From Zhihengliuella salsuginis (lineage in GTDB: Bacteria > Actinomycetota > Actinomycetes > Actinomycetales > Micrococcaceae): 64,000 nt of DNA. Position numbers and translations under genes: made by a program. Below are positions 28,642 through 38,045 of the stretch, piece by piece. The stretch lies in the NCBI RefSeq assembly GCF_014651715.1, contig NZ_BMXK01000004.1, positions 220,438-284,437 on the forward strand, written 5' to 3'. Within the stretch, counting starts at the first letter, position 1. Each line of letters starts with the position of its first letter. Under the pieces are notes generated by a model that was not told the DNA's origin, made no database searches, and saw only the letters and a list, made by a program, of their open reading frames with translations.

Positions 28642-28677
28642 GCAGGGCCCGCACCCCCGGAAGGGTGCGGGCCCTGC
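28642..28677. terminator. Bidirectional terminator between the HEPN gene and rplQ
   Basis: 15-bp perfect stem GCAGGGCCCGCACCC with a 6-base loop, between converging stops at 28623 and 28713. Confidence 0.85.
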
Positions 28678-28712
28678 AGCGCGGAAGACGCGCGGAGGTC
28701 AGCTCAGCGAGC

Positions 28713-29246
28713 TCAGGCCTCCTTGGTCTCCTCGGCCTTGGCCTCGTCGGCCTGAACCTCGGCGGTCTCCTCGACCTGTGCCTCGGCGGTTTCCTCGGCC
28801 GGAGCCTCGGTTGCCGGAGCAGCCTTCTCAGCGGCCTTCTCGGCCTCGGCCACGACGGCCTGCTTCGGCGAGACGGGCTCCATCACCAGGGAGATGACGG
28901 CCATGGGGGCGTTGTCGCCCTTGCGGTTGCCGATCTTGGTGATGCGGGTGTAGCCGCCGTCGCGGTTGGCCATCACCGGAGCGATGTTCTCGAACAGCTC
29001 GAAAACAATGCTCTTGTTGGTGCGGCTGCGCGAAGCGATCGCGGCCTGGACGCGGCGACGCGAAGCCAGGTCGCCACGCTTGGCGAAGGTCACGAGGCGC
29101 TCGGCGTACGGGCGCAGGCGCTTGGCCTTGTGAACCGTGGTGGTGATCTGCTTGTGCTCGAACAGCTGGGCAGCCAGGTTTGCGAGCATCAGGCGCTCGT
29201 GGGCGGCACCGCCTCCGAGACGCGGGCCCTTAGCGGGGGTAGGCAT
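28713..29246 (-). CDS. rplQ: 50S ribosomal protein L17
   Basis: 177 aa from ATG 29246, RBS GAGGAG. An ATG five codons upstream lies before the RBS and is not used. The core (1-125) has [35 protein letters not shown] and [13 protein letters not shown]. Residues 130-177 are an acidic Ala/Glu repeat tail, typical of actinobacteria and absent from the 127-aa E. coli L17. Transcribed with rpoA, 85 bases downstream of it. Confidence 0.97.
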   Translation of the reverse strand: MPTPAKGPRLGGGAAHERLMLANLAAQLFEHKQITTTVHKAKRLRPYAERLVTFAKRGDLASRRRVQAAIASRSRTNKSIVFELFENIAPVMANRDGGYTRITKIGNRKGDNAPMAVISLVMEPVSPKQAVVAEAEKAAEKAAPATEAPAEETAEAQVEETAEVQADEAKAEETKEA

Positions 29247-29331
29247 GGTATTTCTCCTCAAGTGGAGTCCGGGCTTCCGCGCCTCGCGGCGGGAAAGTCG
29301 GACTGAAAACTACTGATGTGGGGGAAGGGCC

Positions 29332-30342
29332 TCAGGCCTCTTCGTCACCGAACTCGGCGTCGTCATCTTCGATCGAGGCAGCGTGCGCGGCCAGATCGTA
29401 GCCTGGAGGGGAATCCTTCAGGTTCAGACCCAGGTCGATCAGCTTGGCCTTGACCTCGTCGATGGACTTCGCACCGAAGTTGCGGATGTCCATCAGGTCT
29501 GCCTCTGAACGGGCCACGAGCTCACCCACGGAGTGGATGCCCTCGCGCTTGAGGCAGTTGTACGAGCGGACCGTCAGGTCCAGGTCCTCGATCGGCAGCG
29601 CCATGTCGGCGGCCAGGGCCTGGTCCGTCGGCGACGGGCCGATCTCGATGCCCTCGGCAGCCGAGTTCAGCTCGCGCGCGAGGCCGAAGAGCTCGACCAG
29701 CGTGGTGCCGGCGGAAGCCACAGCATCACGCGGGACGATCGATTCCTTGGTCTCGACGTCGACGATCAGCTTGTCGAAGTCGGTGCGCTGCTCGACACGG
29801 GTTGCCTCGACGCGGAAGGTGACCTTCAGAACAGGCGAGTAGATGGAGTCGACCGGGATACGGCCGATTTCCTGATCTGCACTCTTGTTCTGCGATGCGG
29901 AGACGTAGCCGCGACCGCGTTCGATGGTCAGCTCCATGTCGAACTTGCCATCGGCGTTCAGCGTCGCGATGTGCAGGTCCGGGTTGTGGAACTCCACACC
30001 GGCGGGCGGGGTGATGTCAGCCGCGGTCACGACGCCCGGGCCCTGCTTGCGCAGGTAGGCCACAACCGGCTCGTCGTGCTCGGAGGACACAGCAAGGTTC
30101 TTGATGTTCAGGACGAGCTCGGTGACGTCTTCCTTCACACCCTGAACGGTGGTGAACTCGTGCAGGACACCGTCGATGCGAACGCTGGTGACAGCAGCAC
30201 CAGGGATCGAGGAGAGCAGCGTGCGGCGGATCGAGTTACCGAGGGTGTAGCCGAAGCCCGGCTCCAGCGGTTCGATGGTGAACCGGGAGCGGTTGTCCGA
30301 GACCACTTCTTCAGTGAGGGTGGGGCGCTGTGCAATAAGCAC
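29332..30342 (-). CDS. rpoA: RNA polymerase alpha subunit
   Basis: 336 aa from GTG 30342 with AAAGGAAA upstream. The N-terminal dimerisation domain (1-230) includes [26 protein letters not shown] and [17 protein letters not shown]. The C-terminal domain (250-315) binds UP elements and activators: [20 protein letters not shown] and [14 protein letters not shown] short acidic tail follows. It assembles core polymerase with RpoB/RpoC encoded at 54-61 kb. Confidence 0.98.
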   Translation of the reverse strand: MLIAQRPTLTEEVVSDNRSRFTIEPLEPGFGYTLGNSIRRTLLSSIPGAAVTSVRIDGVLHEFTTVQGVKEDVTELVLNIKNLAVSSEHDEPVVAYLRKQGPGVVTAADITPPAGVEFHNPDLHIATLNADGKFDMELTIERGRGYVSASQNKSADQEIGRIPVDSIYSPVLKVTFRVEATRVEQRTDFDKLIVDVETKESIVPRDAVASAGTTLVELFGLARELNSAAEGIEIGPSPTDQALAADMALPIEDLDLTVRSYNCLKREGIHSVGELVARSEADLMDIRNFGAKSIDEVKAKLIDLGLNLKDSPPGYDLAAHAASIEDDDAEFGDEEA

Positions 30343-30449
30343 TTACATTTCCTTTCAGCGAGCGTCCGCTATATGACGCAACACATGTGGGTGGAAACGA
30401 CGTTGGCCGTGAGTGGCGTCCGTCTTTGAAGTGAGTTGACACACCGGCG

Positions 30450-30501
30450 GGCACCGGCCGCCGTCGTCCTGCCTGGGCAGTGACGACGGCGGCGCGGTGC
30501 C
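30450..30501 (-). terminator. Long hairpin between rpsK and rpoA
   Basis: Three stacked stems: GGCACCG/CGGTGCC, GCCGCCGTCGTC/GACGACGGCGGC and CTGCC/GGCAG, interrupted by single-base bulges. It starts about 18 bases after the rpsK stop and likely limits read-through into rpoA. A -10-like TATAGC about 30 bases before the rpoA GTG may restart transcription. Confidence 0.7.
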
Positions 30502-30518
30502 TGCCGCTGAGAGGCAAC

Positions 30519-30920
30519 TTAGACGCGGCGACGCTTCGGCGGGCGGCAGCCGTTGTGAGCGCTCGGGGACACGTCCGCGATGGAACCGACCTCGAGGCCT
30601 GCGGCCTGCAGCGAGCGAATCGCCGTCTCGCGGCCCGAGCCCGGGCCCTTCACGAAGACGTCGACCTTCTTCATGCCGTGCTCCTGAGCGCGCTTTGCAG
30701 CGGACTCGGCAGCCATCTGAGCGGCGTACGGGGTCGACTTGCGCGAACCCTTGAAGCCGACCTCTCCGGCCGAAGCCCACGAGATAACAGCACCGGTCGG
30801 GTCCGTGATGGACACGATGGTGTTGTTGAACGTGGACTTGATGTGGGCCTGGCCCAGCGTGATGTTCTTCTTGTCCTTGCGACGCGGCTTACGTACCGCT
30901 CCACGAGTCTTTGGGGGCAT
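30519..30920 (-). CDS. rpsK: 30S ribosomal protein S11
   Basis: 133 aa, normal length. Basic N-terminus [18 protein letters not shown], then [33 protein letters not shown] and the C-terminal [17 protein letters not shown]11 shapes the platform near the mRNA exit. It follows rpsM by 48 bases. rpsD, which often lies between rpsK and rpoA, is absent. Confidence 0.98.
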   Translation of the reverse strand: MPPKTRGAVRKPRRKDKKNITLGQAHIKSTFNNTIVSITDPTGAVISWASAGEVGFKGSRKSTPYAAQMAAESAAKRAQEHGMKKVDVFVKGPGSGRETAIRSLQAAGLEVGSIADVSPSAHNGCRPPKRRRV

Positions 30921-30968
30921 TGATGTACTCCTACGAAATTTTTGGCTTGAGGGCCGCTAAAAGCGGTC

Positions 30969-31337
30969 TTACTTCTTCTTACCGGCGACGGTGCGCTTCG
31001 GACCCTTGCGGGTGCGCGCGTTGGTCTTGGTGCGCTGACCGCGAACCGGCAGGCCCTTGCGGTGGCGGATGCCCTCGTAGGAGCCGATCTCGACCTTGCG
31101 GCGGATGTCGGCTGCCACTTCGCGGCGGAGGTCGCCTTCGACCGAGAAGTTGCCTTCGATGTAGTCGCGCAGCTGCAGCAGCTGATCGTCGTTGAGGTCC
31201 TTGACGCGCGTGTTCGGGTCGATGCCCGTGTCAGCGATCGTCTGTTCTGCACGGGTCTTGCCCACGCCGTAGATGTAAGTGAGCGCGATGATCACGCGCT
31301 TCTCGCGCGGGATGTCTACGCCAGCGAGACGAGCCAT
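30969..31337 (-). CDS. rpsM: 30S ribosomal protein S13
   Basis: 122 aa from ATG 31337; an in-frame ATG eight codons upstream adds a non-conserved lysine-rich stretch. Conserved blocks are [45 protein letters not shown] and [20 protein letters not shown]13 contacts P-site tRNA and the 50S bridge. The tail TVAGKKK is standard. Confidence 0.98.
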   Translation of the reverse strand: MARLAGVDIPREKRVIIALTYIYGVGKTRAEQTIADTGIDPNTRVKDLNDDQLLQLRDYIEGNFSVEGDLRREVAADIRRKVEIGSYEGIRHRKGLPVRGQRTKTNARTRKGPKRTVAGKKK

Positions 31338-31489
31338 AGTGGTTGTCTTCCTGTTCTTCATTCGGAGGTCTGGAGCAGTACGACCCGGTTGCCCGGTCCC
31401 CGGCCTCCGTGCCGGGGGTGTGCGTCCCGCGTAGTGGACGCTGTACTGCCGAAATTACTAACTACGCGCAGGGGTTCCCGTGCGGGGAA

Positions 31490-31603
31490 TTAGCCCTGGC
31501 GCTGCTTGTGGCGTGGGTTGTCGCAGATCACCATGACCACGCCACGACGGCGGATCACTTTGCACTTTTCGCAGATCGGCTTCACGCTAGGGTTGACCTT
31601 CAA
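31490..31603 (-). CDS. rpmJ: 50S ribosomal protein L36
   Basis: 37 aa, too short for most ORF screens. Translation reads [20 protein letters not shown] then [17 protein letters not shown]. The four zinc ligands are Cys11, Cys14, Cys27 and His32 (C+ type). The start codon is TTG at 31603-31601, preceded by AAAGGAAG; an ATG just upstream is out of frame. The order infA-rpmJ-rpsM is the usual one. Confidence 0.95.
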   Translation of the reverse strand: MKVNPSVKPICEKCKVIRRRGVVMVICDNPRHKQRQG

Positions 31604-31709
31604 GGCATCTTCCTTTGCGATGTGTTTTTGAGTGGAGCAGTAAACACCTCAGCGCCTGCGGAACGCGCGCCCCCGTGTGGGGCCGTGCACTTCGCAAGCG
31701 CAGTTGTCT

Positions 31710-31931
31710 CTACTTGTAGCGGTATGTGATTCGGCCGCGGTTCAGGTCGTAGGGGCTGAGCTCCACCACGACCCGGTCCTCGGGAAGGATTCGAATGTAG
31801 TGCTGACGCATCTTGCCCGAAATAGTGGCAAGCACGACGTGACCGTTCGGCAGCTCAACGCGGAACATCGCGTTGGGCAGAGCTTCCGATACGGTGCCCT
31901 CTACCTCGATGACACCCTCTTTCTTGGCCAT
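31710..31931 (-). CDS. infA: Translation initiation factor IF-1
   Basis: 73 aa from ATG 31931, directly after RBS GGAGGA. The single S1/OB-fold domain has [40 protein letters not shown] and [17 protein letters not shown]-1 occupies the A site during initiation. In-frame sequence upstream to 32060 contains no conserved residues and was excluded. Confidence 0.98.
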   Translation of the reverse strand: MAKKEGVIEVEGTVSEALPNAMFRVELPNGHVVLATISGKMRQHYIRILPEDRVVVELSPYDLNRGRITYRYK

Positions 31932-32249
31932 ATCCTCCGCTAACTTTTGTGCCGGTTGCTTGCGCTCCCGGCGTTGATAGTTTCTGATTGCCTCCGCGTT
32001 CCCGCCCTGCCAGCTCGCAAGGAGCTGTTTTTTGGGCACGCGCGTAGAGACAACCAACAATCAAGGTTACCGGCTCCGCTGCTGAAACTGAAATCGACTT
32101 CATGCGACGTCGGACACATGGTCTCCGTCGGGCGGTCGCGAGCCGGCGGCTCCGAGCACCCCGCGTAGACGCAAAGACCCCGCGGCCGAACGGCTGCTCC
32201 CCCGCCGAAGCGGGCAGCCGATCGGCCCCGGGGCCTTCCGGGGGTCCTG
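31932..32249. other. 318-base gap between map and infA
   Basis: It holds the map terminator (32178-32233) and must hold the infA promoter. The best -10 candidate is TAACCT on the minus strand near 32064, with a weak -35 (TTCAGT-like) 17 bases upstream. No ORF of its own is supported. Confidence 0.5.
32178..32233 (-). terminator. Terminator after map
   Basis: Stacked stems CCCCG/CGGGG, GGCCG/CGGCC and CGGCTGC/GCAGCCG around a small CCGC/GCGG tip. On the minus strand the structure is followed by TCTTTGC. It begins 16 bases after the map stop. Confidence 0.75.
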
Positions 32250-33080
32250 CTACGGCACCACCGGCGACGGAGTGACGCCGTACTTGGCGAGTCGCTCCGC
32301 CCCGCCGTCGTGCGCGGTGAGGACCCAGATGCCGCCCATCGTGACGGCGACCGAGTGCTCCCATTGCGAGGCGCGGGACCGGTCGGTGGTGGAGATCGTC
32401 CAGTCGTCCTCGAGGACCGCCGTCTCGATGTTGCCGCGCACGAGCATCGGTTCGATCGCCAGGCACATGCCCGGCTTCACGCGCGGACCGCGGTGGCCGG
32501 AGCGGTAGTTCAGCACGTCCGGCGGCATGTGCATCTCGGAGCCGATGCCGTGGCCGACGTAGTCCTCAAGGATGCCGAGCCGCTTACCCTCGCGGCCGGA
32601 GACGAAGTCGTCGATGGCCTCGCCGATCTGGCCGACGAACCGGGCCTCCGCGAGCGCGGCGATGCCGGCCCACATGGCCTCCTCGGTGACGTCGGAGAGC
32701 CGCTGGTCCTCCGGGTCGGCCGTGCCGACGATGACCGTGCGGGCCGAGTCCGCGTGCCAGCCGTCGACGATGCAGCCGCCGTCGATCTTGAGGACGTCGC
32801 CGTCCTCGAGGACGCGGTCGCCCGGAATCCCGTGGACGACCTCCTCGTTGACCGAGGCGCAGATCGTCGCGGGGAAGCCGTGGTAGCCCTTGAAGTTGCT
32901 GGTCGTGCCGTGCTTGGTGATGACGGACTCGAAGACCTCGTCGAGCTCCTTCGTCGTCATGCCGACCTTCGCAGCGGCGACCGTCGTGTCGAGCGCTTCG
33001 GCCAGCACCAGGCCGGCCTCGCGCATCTTCAGGATCTGCGAGTTCGTCTTGTATTCGATCTTCGACGAGCGGAAGCTCAT
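32250..33080 (-). CDS. map: Methionine aminopeptidase, type I
   Basis: 276 aa from ATG 33080 with RBS AAGGA. Removes initiator Met from nascent proteins. The pita-bread fold residues are visible: His in GYHGFPATICASVNEEVVHG, metal ligands DGGCIVDGWHADSART (two Asp), HGIGSEMHM (His), IEPML (Glu) and QWEHSVAVT (Glu). There is no N-terminal SH3-binding or zinc-finger extension. Longer upstream reading to 33290 passes through the adk terminator and is spurious. Confidence 0.96.
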   Translation of the reverse strand: MSFRSSKIEYKTNSQILKMREAGLVLAEALDTTVAAAKVGMTTKELDEVFESVITKHGTTSNFKGYHGFPATICASVNEEVVHGIPGDRVLEDGDVLKIDGGCIVDGWHADSARTVIVGTADPEDQRLSDVTEEAMWAGIAALAEARFVGQIGEAIDDFVSGREGKRLGILEDYVGHGIGSEMHMPPDVLNYRSGHRGPRVKPGMCLAIEPMLVRGNIETAVLEDDWTISTTDRSRASQWEHSVAVTMGGIWVLTAHDGGAERLAKYGVTPSPVVP

Positions 33081-33171
33081 TGCGTCAAGTCCTTCTTCTC
33101 TGTTCCCCGGCCCTGCCGGAGTGTGGTCCCGTCGCCTGCGACGGTCTGCGGGTGCCGTCGCGAACGACGGC

Positions 33172-33203
33172 GGCAGCCCCCGCACGCGGGTGCGGGGGCT
33201 GCC
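33172..33203 (-). terminator. Hairpin between adk and map
   Basis: 14-bp perfect stem GGCAGCCCCCGCAC/GTGCGGGGGCTGCC with loop GCGG, 22 bases after the adk stop. It could uncouple map from secY-adk. Confidence 0.75.
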
Positions 33204-33225
33204 GTGGTCTTCATGCGGGAGAACG

Positions 33226-33798
33226 CTATGCGTTGCCGCCCAGGCCGTCGAGAAGGCGGGCGGTGACGTCCTCGACGTCGCCCAGTCCATCGACCTCGCG
33301 GACGATGCCGCGCTCGCGGTAGCGGTCCACGACGATCGCCGTCTGCTCGTGGTAGAGCGCCAGGCGGTGGCGGATCACGTCCTCGGTGTCATCGGCGCGG
33401 CCCTCGATCTCGGCGCGCTTGAGGAGTCGGGTGACGAGCTCCTCGTCGTCGACCGTCAGCATCAGCACGGCGTCGAGCTCCTGCTCGTTGTCTCCGAGGA
33501 TCGAATCGAGCTCGTCGACCTGCGCGGACGTGCGCGGGTAGCCGTCCAGGAGGAAGCCCTCTTCGACGTCGGCCTGGGCCAGACGGTCGCGCACCATGTT
33601 GTTGGTCACCGAGTCCGGGACGAAGTCGCCGGCGTCGATGTACTTCTTGGCTTCGAGGCCCAGCGGGGTCCCGCCCTTGACGTTCGCACGGAAGATGTCG
33701 CCGGTGGAGATGGCGACCACGCCCAGCTTCTCGCAGATTCGTTCAGCCTGGGTGCCCTTGCCCGAGCCCGGAGGGCCGACAATGAGGAGTCGAGTCAT
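33226..33798 (-). CDS. adk: Adenylate kinase
   Basis: 190 aa, the short form with a reduced LID and no zinc cysteines. P-loop GPPGSGKGTQ at 8-17, AMP-binding STGDIFRAN and GFLLDGYPRT, LID Arg-rich RYRERGIV region. It balances ATP+AMP with 2 ADP. The ATG overlaps the secY stop by 4 bases (translational coupling), the standard secY-adk arrangement. Confidence 0.97.
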   Translation of the reverse strand: MTRLLIVGPPGSGKGTQAERICEKLGVVAISTGDIFRANVKGGTPLGLEAKKYIDAGDFVPDSVTNNMVRDRLAQADVEEGFLLDGYPRTSAQVDELDSILGDNEQELDAVLMLTVDDEELVTRLLKRAEIEGRADDTEDVIRHRLALYHEQTAIVVDRYRERGIVREVDGLGDVEDVTARLLDGLGGNA

Positions 33799-35099
33799 CG
33801 CAGAAGTCCTTCGTAGTGTCGCTGCTGCATCTGAGCATTGATTTGCTTGACGGTCTCAAGACCAACACCGACCATGATGAGGATCGCGATGCCGCCAAAG
33901 GGGAAGTTCTGGTCTGCATTGATCAGCACGATCGCGAGCAACGGGGTGAGCGCGATCAGCCCCAGGTAGATGGAACCCGGGAACGTGATGCGGCTGAGCA
34001 CGTACTGCAGATAATCCGCCGTCGGCTTGCCGGCGCGGATACCAGGGATGAATCCACCGTACTTCTTCATGTTCTCCGCGACCTCGGTCGGGTTGAACGT
34101 GATCGAAACATAGAAGTAGGTGAACCCGATGACCATGAGCACATAGACCGCCATGTACAGCGGGCTGGTCGTGCTCAGGTACGTCGAAACCCACATGGCC
34201 CAGCCCGGCAGGGTGCCGTCGTCGTTCGTGTTGAACTGGACGAGCATGCTCGGCAGAGCGAGCATCGACGACGCGAAGATCACGGGGATCACGCCGGCCA
34301 TGTTGACCTTGATGGGGATGTAGGTGGAGGAGCCTCCGACGGAGCGGCGGCCGACCATGCGCTTGGCGTACTGGACCGGCACCCGGCGCTGCGACTGCTC
34401 GACGAAGACGACCAGGCCGATGGTGACCAGACCGATCAGGATGACGGCCAGGAAGATGGTCCAGCCCTGGGCGCGGAAGATGCTGCCCATGGAGGCCGGG
34501 AAGCCGGCGGCGATCGACACGAAGATCATCATGGACATGCCGTTGCCGATGCCCTTCTCCGTGACCATCTCGCCCATCCACATGATGCAGACGGTGCCGG
34601 CGGTCAGCGTGAGGATCATCAGCAGGATGACCAGGATGCTGTCGTTCGGGATGACCGGGACCTGGCAGCCGGGGAACAGAACCCCGCTGCGGGCCAGAGA
34701 GACCAGCGTGGTCGCCTGCAGGACGCCGAGGGCGATCGTCAGGTACCGCGTGTACTGCGTCATCTTGGCCTGGCCGCTGGAGCCCTCCTTGTGGAGTTCC
34801 TCGAAGCGGGGGATGACGACGCGCAGCAGCTGCACGATGATCGCCGCGGTGATGTAGGGCATGATGCCCATCGCGAAGATCGAGACCTGGAGGAGGGCGC
34901 CACCACTGAACAGGTTGACGAACTCGTAGACGCCCCCCGTGGTGTTCCCCAACGCGAGGCACTGCTGAACGTTTCCATAATCCACGCCGGGTGTCGGAAT
35001 GAAGACACCGATGCGGTAGATCACGATGATCCCTAGTGTGAACAACAACTTGCGTCGCAAGTCAGGCGTCCGGAATACCCGGGCAATGGCGCTAAACAA
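33795..35099 (-). CDS. secY: Protein translocase channel subunit SecY
   Basis: 434 aa from TTG 35099, 4 to 5 bases after AGGAGGA. Ten membrane helices form the SecYEG pore. Conserved features: PGVDYGNVQ in the first loop with the plug helix region NLFSGGALLQVSIFAMGIMPYI (plug/TM2), QSQRRVPVQYAKRMVG in the C4-C5 ribosome/SecA loop and ENMKKYGGFIPGIRAGKPT near the C-terminus. It has its own promoter because a strong terminator separates it from rplO. Confidence 0.97.
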   Translation of the reverse strand: MFSAIARVFRTPDLRRKLLFTLGIIVIYRIGVFIPTPGVDYGNVQQCLALGNTTGGVYEFVNLFSGGALLQVSIFAMGIMPYITAAIIVQLLRVVIPRFEELHKEGSSGQAKMTQYTRYLTIALGVLQATTLVSLARSGVLFPGCQVPVIPNDSILVILLMILTLTAGTVCIMWMGEMVTEKGIGNGMSMMIFVSIAAGFPASMGSIFRAQGWTIFLAVILIGLVTIGLVVFVEQSQRRVPVQYAKRMVGRRSVGGSSTYIPIKVNMAGVIPVIFASSMLALPSMLVQFNTNDDGTLPGWAMWVSTYLSTTSPLYMAVYVLMVIGFTYFYVSITFNPTEVAENMKKYGGFIPGIRAGKPTADYLQYVLSRITFPGSIYLGLIALTPLLAIVLINADQNFPFGGIAILIMVGVGLETVKQINAQMQQRHYEGLLR

Positions 35100-35147
35100 G
35101 CGTCCTCCTGAAGACAGTGAATCGGCGGTGGCCGAAGTGACTCGATG

Positions 35148-35153
35148 AGTCTA
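35148..35153 (-). promoter_or_regulatory. -10 candidate for secY-adk
   Basis: TAGACT (35153-35148) about 50 bases before the secY start. The same hexamer occurs in the predicted tuf and rplN promoters. No convincing -35 partner is present. Confidence 0.4.
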
Positions 35154-35228
35154 CCGGTAACAGTGACATGGCACTCACCCGGTCGGCGTCATGCATGAAA
35201 ATTCTTCTTGACAATATCCGGGGACGAG

Positions 35229-35276
35229 AAAAGGGCCCCCGGCGGCACGGACCATGTCCGCGCCGCCGAGGACCCT
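35229..35276 (-). terminator. Rho-independent terminator of the spc operon (after rplO)
   Basis: CGGCGGC/GCCGCCG and CGGAC/GTCCG stems with flanking GGG/CCC pairs, followed on the minus strand by CCCTTTTCTCG. This is one of the few hairpins in the window with a true T-run. Confidence 0.85.
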
Positions 35277-35299
35277 CCCCTAGCTGAGATACAAGACCT

Positions 35300-35755
35300 T
35301 TAGAGCTCGGTCACTGATCCGCCGGCAGCGGCGATCTTCTCAGCGGCGGACTTCGAGAAGGCGTTGACCTTCACGTCCACCTTGACGGTGATGTCGCCCG
35401 TGCCCAGGACCTTGACGGGCTGGTTCTTGCGAACGGCGCCCTTCTCGACCAGAGCGTCGACGGTGACGTCGCCACCTTCCGGGAACAGCTCCGAGATCTT
35501 CTCCAGGTTCACAACCTGGAACTCGACACGGAACGGGTTCTTGAAGCCGCGCAGCTTCGGCAGGCGCATGTGCAGCGGCAGCTGGCCGCCTGCGAATCCT
35601 GCCTTCACCTGGTAACGGGCCTTGGTGCCCTTGGTACCACGGCCTGCGGTCTTGCCCTTGGATGCCTCACCACGACCCACACGGGTCTTGGCGGTCTTGG
35701 CACCCTCAGCGGGACGCAGGTGGTGAATCTTGAGTGCGTTTTCCTTGTTTGCCAT
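35300..35755 (-). CDS. rplO: 50S ribosomal protein L15
   Basis: 151 aa. Conserved [48 protein letters not shown] and the C-terminal GGSVTEL. It binds 23S rRNA domains and acts in late 50S assembly. Last gene of the spc cluster, 2 bases after rpmD, followed by the terminator. Confidence 0.98.
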   Translation of the reverse strand: MANKENALKIHHLRPAEGAKTAKTRVGRGEASKGKTAGRGTKGTKARYQVKAGFAGGQLPLHMRLPKLRGFKNPFRVEFQVVNLEKISELFPEGGDVTVDALVEKGAVRKNQPVKVLGTGDITVKVDVKVNAFSKSAAEKIAAAGGSVTEL

Positions 35756-35757
35756 GA

Positions 35758-35964
35758 TTACTTCGCCTCCTCAACCTTCACGAGGTGCGGAACCGTGTTG
35801 ATCATACCCACGGTCACGGAATCAGCTTCACGGACCACGGTGTGGCCGATCCGCTTGAGACCGAGCGAACGCAGGGTATCGCGCTGGTTCTGCTTGCCAC
35901 CAATGGTGGACTTGGTCTGGGTGATAGCCAGCTTTGCGTCGCTGGGGACCAGGTTCTTCGCCAT
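35758..35964 (-). CDS. rpmD: 50S ribosomal protein L30
   Basis: 68 aa from ATG 35964; the upstream in-frame sequence belongs to rpsE. Recognised by [32 protein letters not shown] and [12 protein letters not shown]. It starts 4 bases after the rpsE stop. Confidence 0.97.
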   Translation of the reverse strand: MAKNLVPSDAKLAITQTKSTIGGKQNQRDTLRSLGLKRIGHTVVREADSVTVGMINTVPHLVKVEEAK

Positions 35965-35968
35965 GAGC

Positions 35969-36661
35969 TTAAGCACCTGCCTTCTCGTTGAGGATGCGCA
36001 GCATCGGGGCCGGCACGACCTCGTCCATGGCCAGACCACGGCGAGCGGCCACAGCGGCCGGCTCTTCAAGGCCCTTCAGAGCAGCGATGGCGCCGTGCAC
36101 CATGTTGATCTGGTTGGCCGAGCCCATGGACTTGGACAGGACGTCGTGGATACCCGCGCACTCGAGCACGGCGCGGATCGGGCCACCGGCGATAACGCCG
36201 GTACCCGGAGCGGCCGGGCGGAGCAGCACGACGCCGGCAGCGGCCTCGCCCTGCACCAGGTGCGGGATGGTGGTGCCGACGCGGGGGACGCGGAAGAAGT
36301 TCTTCTTCGCTTCCTCGACGCCCTTGGCGATGGCGGCCGGAACTTCCTTGGCCTTGCCGTAGCCAACGCCGACGAGACCGTTGCCGTCGCCAACCACCAC
36401 GAGGGCGGTGAAGCTGAAGCGACGGCCGCCCTTGACGACCTTGGAAACGCGGTTGATGGTCACAACGCGCTCAAGGAACTTGTCCTTGTCCTCGTTGCGG
36501 CTGTCCTTGGAGTCGCGGCCACGGCCACGACCCTCGCCACGGCCACGGCCTTCGCCACGACCGCGGCCCTCGCCGCGACGGCCACCGGTGTTCTCCGCCT
36601 GGGCGGTCTGCTCAGTAGCTTCAGACACCTTGGTTTCCTTCTCGTTAGTAGCTTCGCTCAC
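35969..36661 (-). CDS. rpsE: 30S ribosomal protein S5 with RG-repeat N-terminal extension
   Basis: 230 aa against 166 in E. coli. The S5 core starts near residue 60 ([55 protein letters not shown]). Residues 1-58 are acidic then carry an Arg-Gly run made of repeated EGRGRG units (about 27-50). Such tails occur in Micrococcales S5 and probably contact rRNA or mRNA. Overlaps rplR by 4 bases. Confidence 0.97.
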   Translation of the reverse strand: MSEATNEKETKVSEATEQTAQAENTGGRRGEGRGRGEGRGRGEGRGRGRDSKDSRNEDKDKFLERVVTINRVSKVVKGGRRFSFTALVVVGDGNGLVGVGYGKAKEVPAAIAKGVEEAKKNFFRVPRVGTTIPHLVQGEAAAGVVLLRPAAPGTGVIAGGPIRAVLECAGIHDVLSKSMGSANQINMVHGAIAALKGLEEPAAVAARRGLAMDEVVPAPMLRILNEKAGA

Positions 36662-37029
36662 AGTGCCAGCCCACCTTCCCGTGCGCCGTCGGCAACCGCG
36701 GCCACGCGGCCGTGGTACTTGTTGCCGCCACGGTCGAAGACGACGGTCTCGACGCCGGCAGCCTTGGCACGCTCGGCGACGAGCTCGCCGACGCGCTTGG
36801 CCTTGGCCGACTTGTCGCCGTCGAAGGCGCGCAGATCGGCTTCCATGGTGGAGGCCGATGCCACGGTGATGCCCTTGCTGTCATCGACAACCTGGACGAA
36901 CATGTGGCGGGCCGAACGGTTCACGACGAGGCGCGGACGAACGGCGGTACCCGTAACCTTCTTGCGGAGGCGCAGGTGGCGGCGGCCGCGAGCGGCCGAC
37001 TTGCTCTTGCCCTTAATTCCGAGAGCCAT
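36658..37029 (-). CDS. rplR: 50S ribosomal protein L18
   Basis: 123 aa. 5S rRNA-binding protein with [40 protein letters not shown] and [27 protein letters not shown] basic N-terminus ([15 protein letters not shown]) is typical. Starts 2 bases after rplF, overlaps rpsE. Confidence 0.98.
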   Translation of the reverse strand: MALGIKGKSKSAARGRRHLRLRKKVTGTAVRPRLVVNRSARHMFVQVVDDSKGITVASASTMEADLRAFDGDKSAKAKRVGELVAERAKAAGVETVVFDRGGNKYHGRVAAVADGAREGGLAL

Positions 37030-37031
37030 GA

Positions 37032-37568
37032 TTACTTACCAGCCTTTCCGACCTTGCGGCGGATCTGTTCGCCTTCGTAGCGGATGCCCTTGCCCTTGTA
37101 GGGGTCCGGGCGGCGCAGCTTACGAATGTTGGCAGCAACCTCGCCAACCCGCTGCTTGCTGATACCCGAGACAACCACCTTGTTGGCGCCCTCGGCGGCA
37201 AGCGTGATGCCCTCCGGAGCCTTGATGGTGATCGGGTGCGAGTAGCCGAGGGCGAACTCGAGGTCCGTGCCCTTGGCGACAACGCGGTAACCGGTGCCGT
37301 GGATTTCCAGCTTCTTGCTGTAGCCCTCGGTCACACCCAGGATCATGTTGTTGACCAGGGTGCGGGTCAGGCCGTGCAGCGAGCGGGCCTCACGGGTCTC
37401 GTCGGGACGCTTCACCGTCAGGGTGGTGTCCTCGATCTCGACCGACATGATGGCCGAGATGGTCGTGACCATCTCGCCCTTCGGGCCCTTCACGGCGACG
37501 TCATTGCCGTCAACCTTGACCTCGACGCCGGACGGGATGGTGATTGGACGTACTCCAATACGCGACAT
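37032..37568 (-). CDS. rplF: 50S ribosomal protein L6
   Basis: 178 aa, normal length. Two related domains: [17 protein letters not shown] and KGPKGEMV in the first, [22 protein letters not shown] and [16 protein letters not shown] in the second. It binds near the sarcin-ricin loop and the EF-Tu/EF-G site. Confidence 0.98.
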   Translation of the reverse strand: MSRIGVRPITIPSGVEVKVDGNDVAVKGPKGEMVTTISAIMSVEIEDTTLTVKRPDETREARSLHGLTRTLVNNMILGVTEGYSKKLEIHGTGYRVVAKGTDLEFALGYSHPITIKAPEGITLAAEGANKVVVSGISKQRVGEVAANIRKLRRPDPYKGKGIRYEGEQIRRKVGKAGK

Positions 37569-37588
37569 TTGTCTGTTCTCCCTTCCCG

Positions 37589-37987
37589 TTACCAGACGTA
37601 GGCGAGGACTTCCCCACCTACACCCTTCTTGGCTGCCTGACGGTCCGTGAGCAGACCGGAGGACGTGGACAGGATGGCAATGCCGAGGCCGCCCAGCACG
37701 TGCGGGAGGTTCGTGGACTTCGCGTAGACGCGGAGGCCCGGCTTCGAAATACGGCGGAGGCCGGCGATGGAACGCTCGCGGCTCGGGCCGAACTTCAGGG
37801 TGATGGTCAGCTTCTTGCCGACCTCTGCTGCCTCTTCGACGTAGTCGGCGATGTAGCCTTCACGCTTCAGGATGTCTGCAACGCGCAGCTTCAGCTTCGA
37901 CGACGGCATGGAAACCGCGTCATGGAAAGCCGAGTTGGCGTTGCGCAGACGAGTCAGCATATCTGCGACAGGATCTGTCATAGTCAT
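37589..37987 (-). CDS. rpsH: 30S ribosomal protein S8
   Basis: 132 aa from the first of two ATGs (37987; the second is two codons later). [37 protein letters not shown] and [20 protein letters not shown] are diagnostic. S8 binds 16S helix 21 and in E. coli represses the spc operon. rpsN, often found just before rpsH, is absent: rplE is the direct neighbour. Confidence 0.98.
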   Translation of the reverse strand: MTMTDPVADMLTRLRNANSAFHDAVSMPSSKLKLRVADILKREGYIADYVEEAAEVGKKLTITLKFGPSRERSIAGLRRISKPGLRVYAKSTNLPHVLGGLGIAILSTSSGLLTDRQAAKKGVGGEVLAYVW

Positions 37988-38045
37988 GTGGGCTTCTGCC
38001 CTTCCTCGTTGCGGTTTCCGCTATGAAAGCGGACCTGCAACGTAG

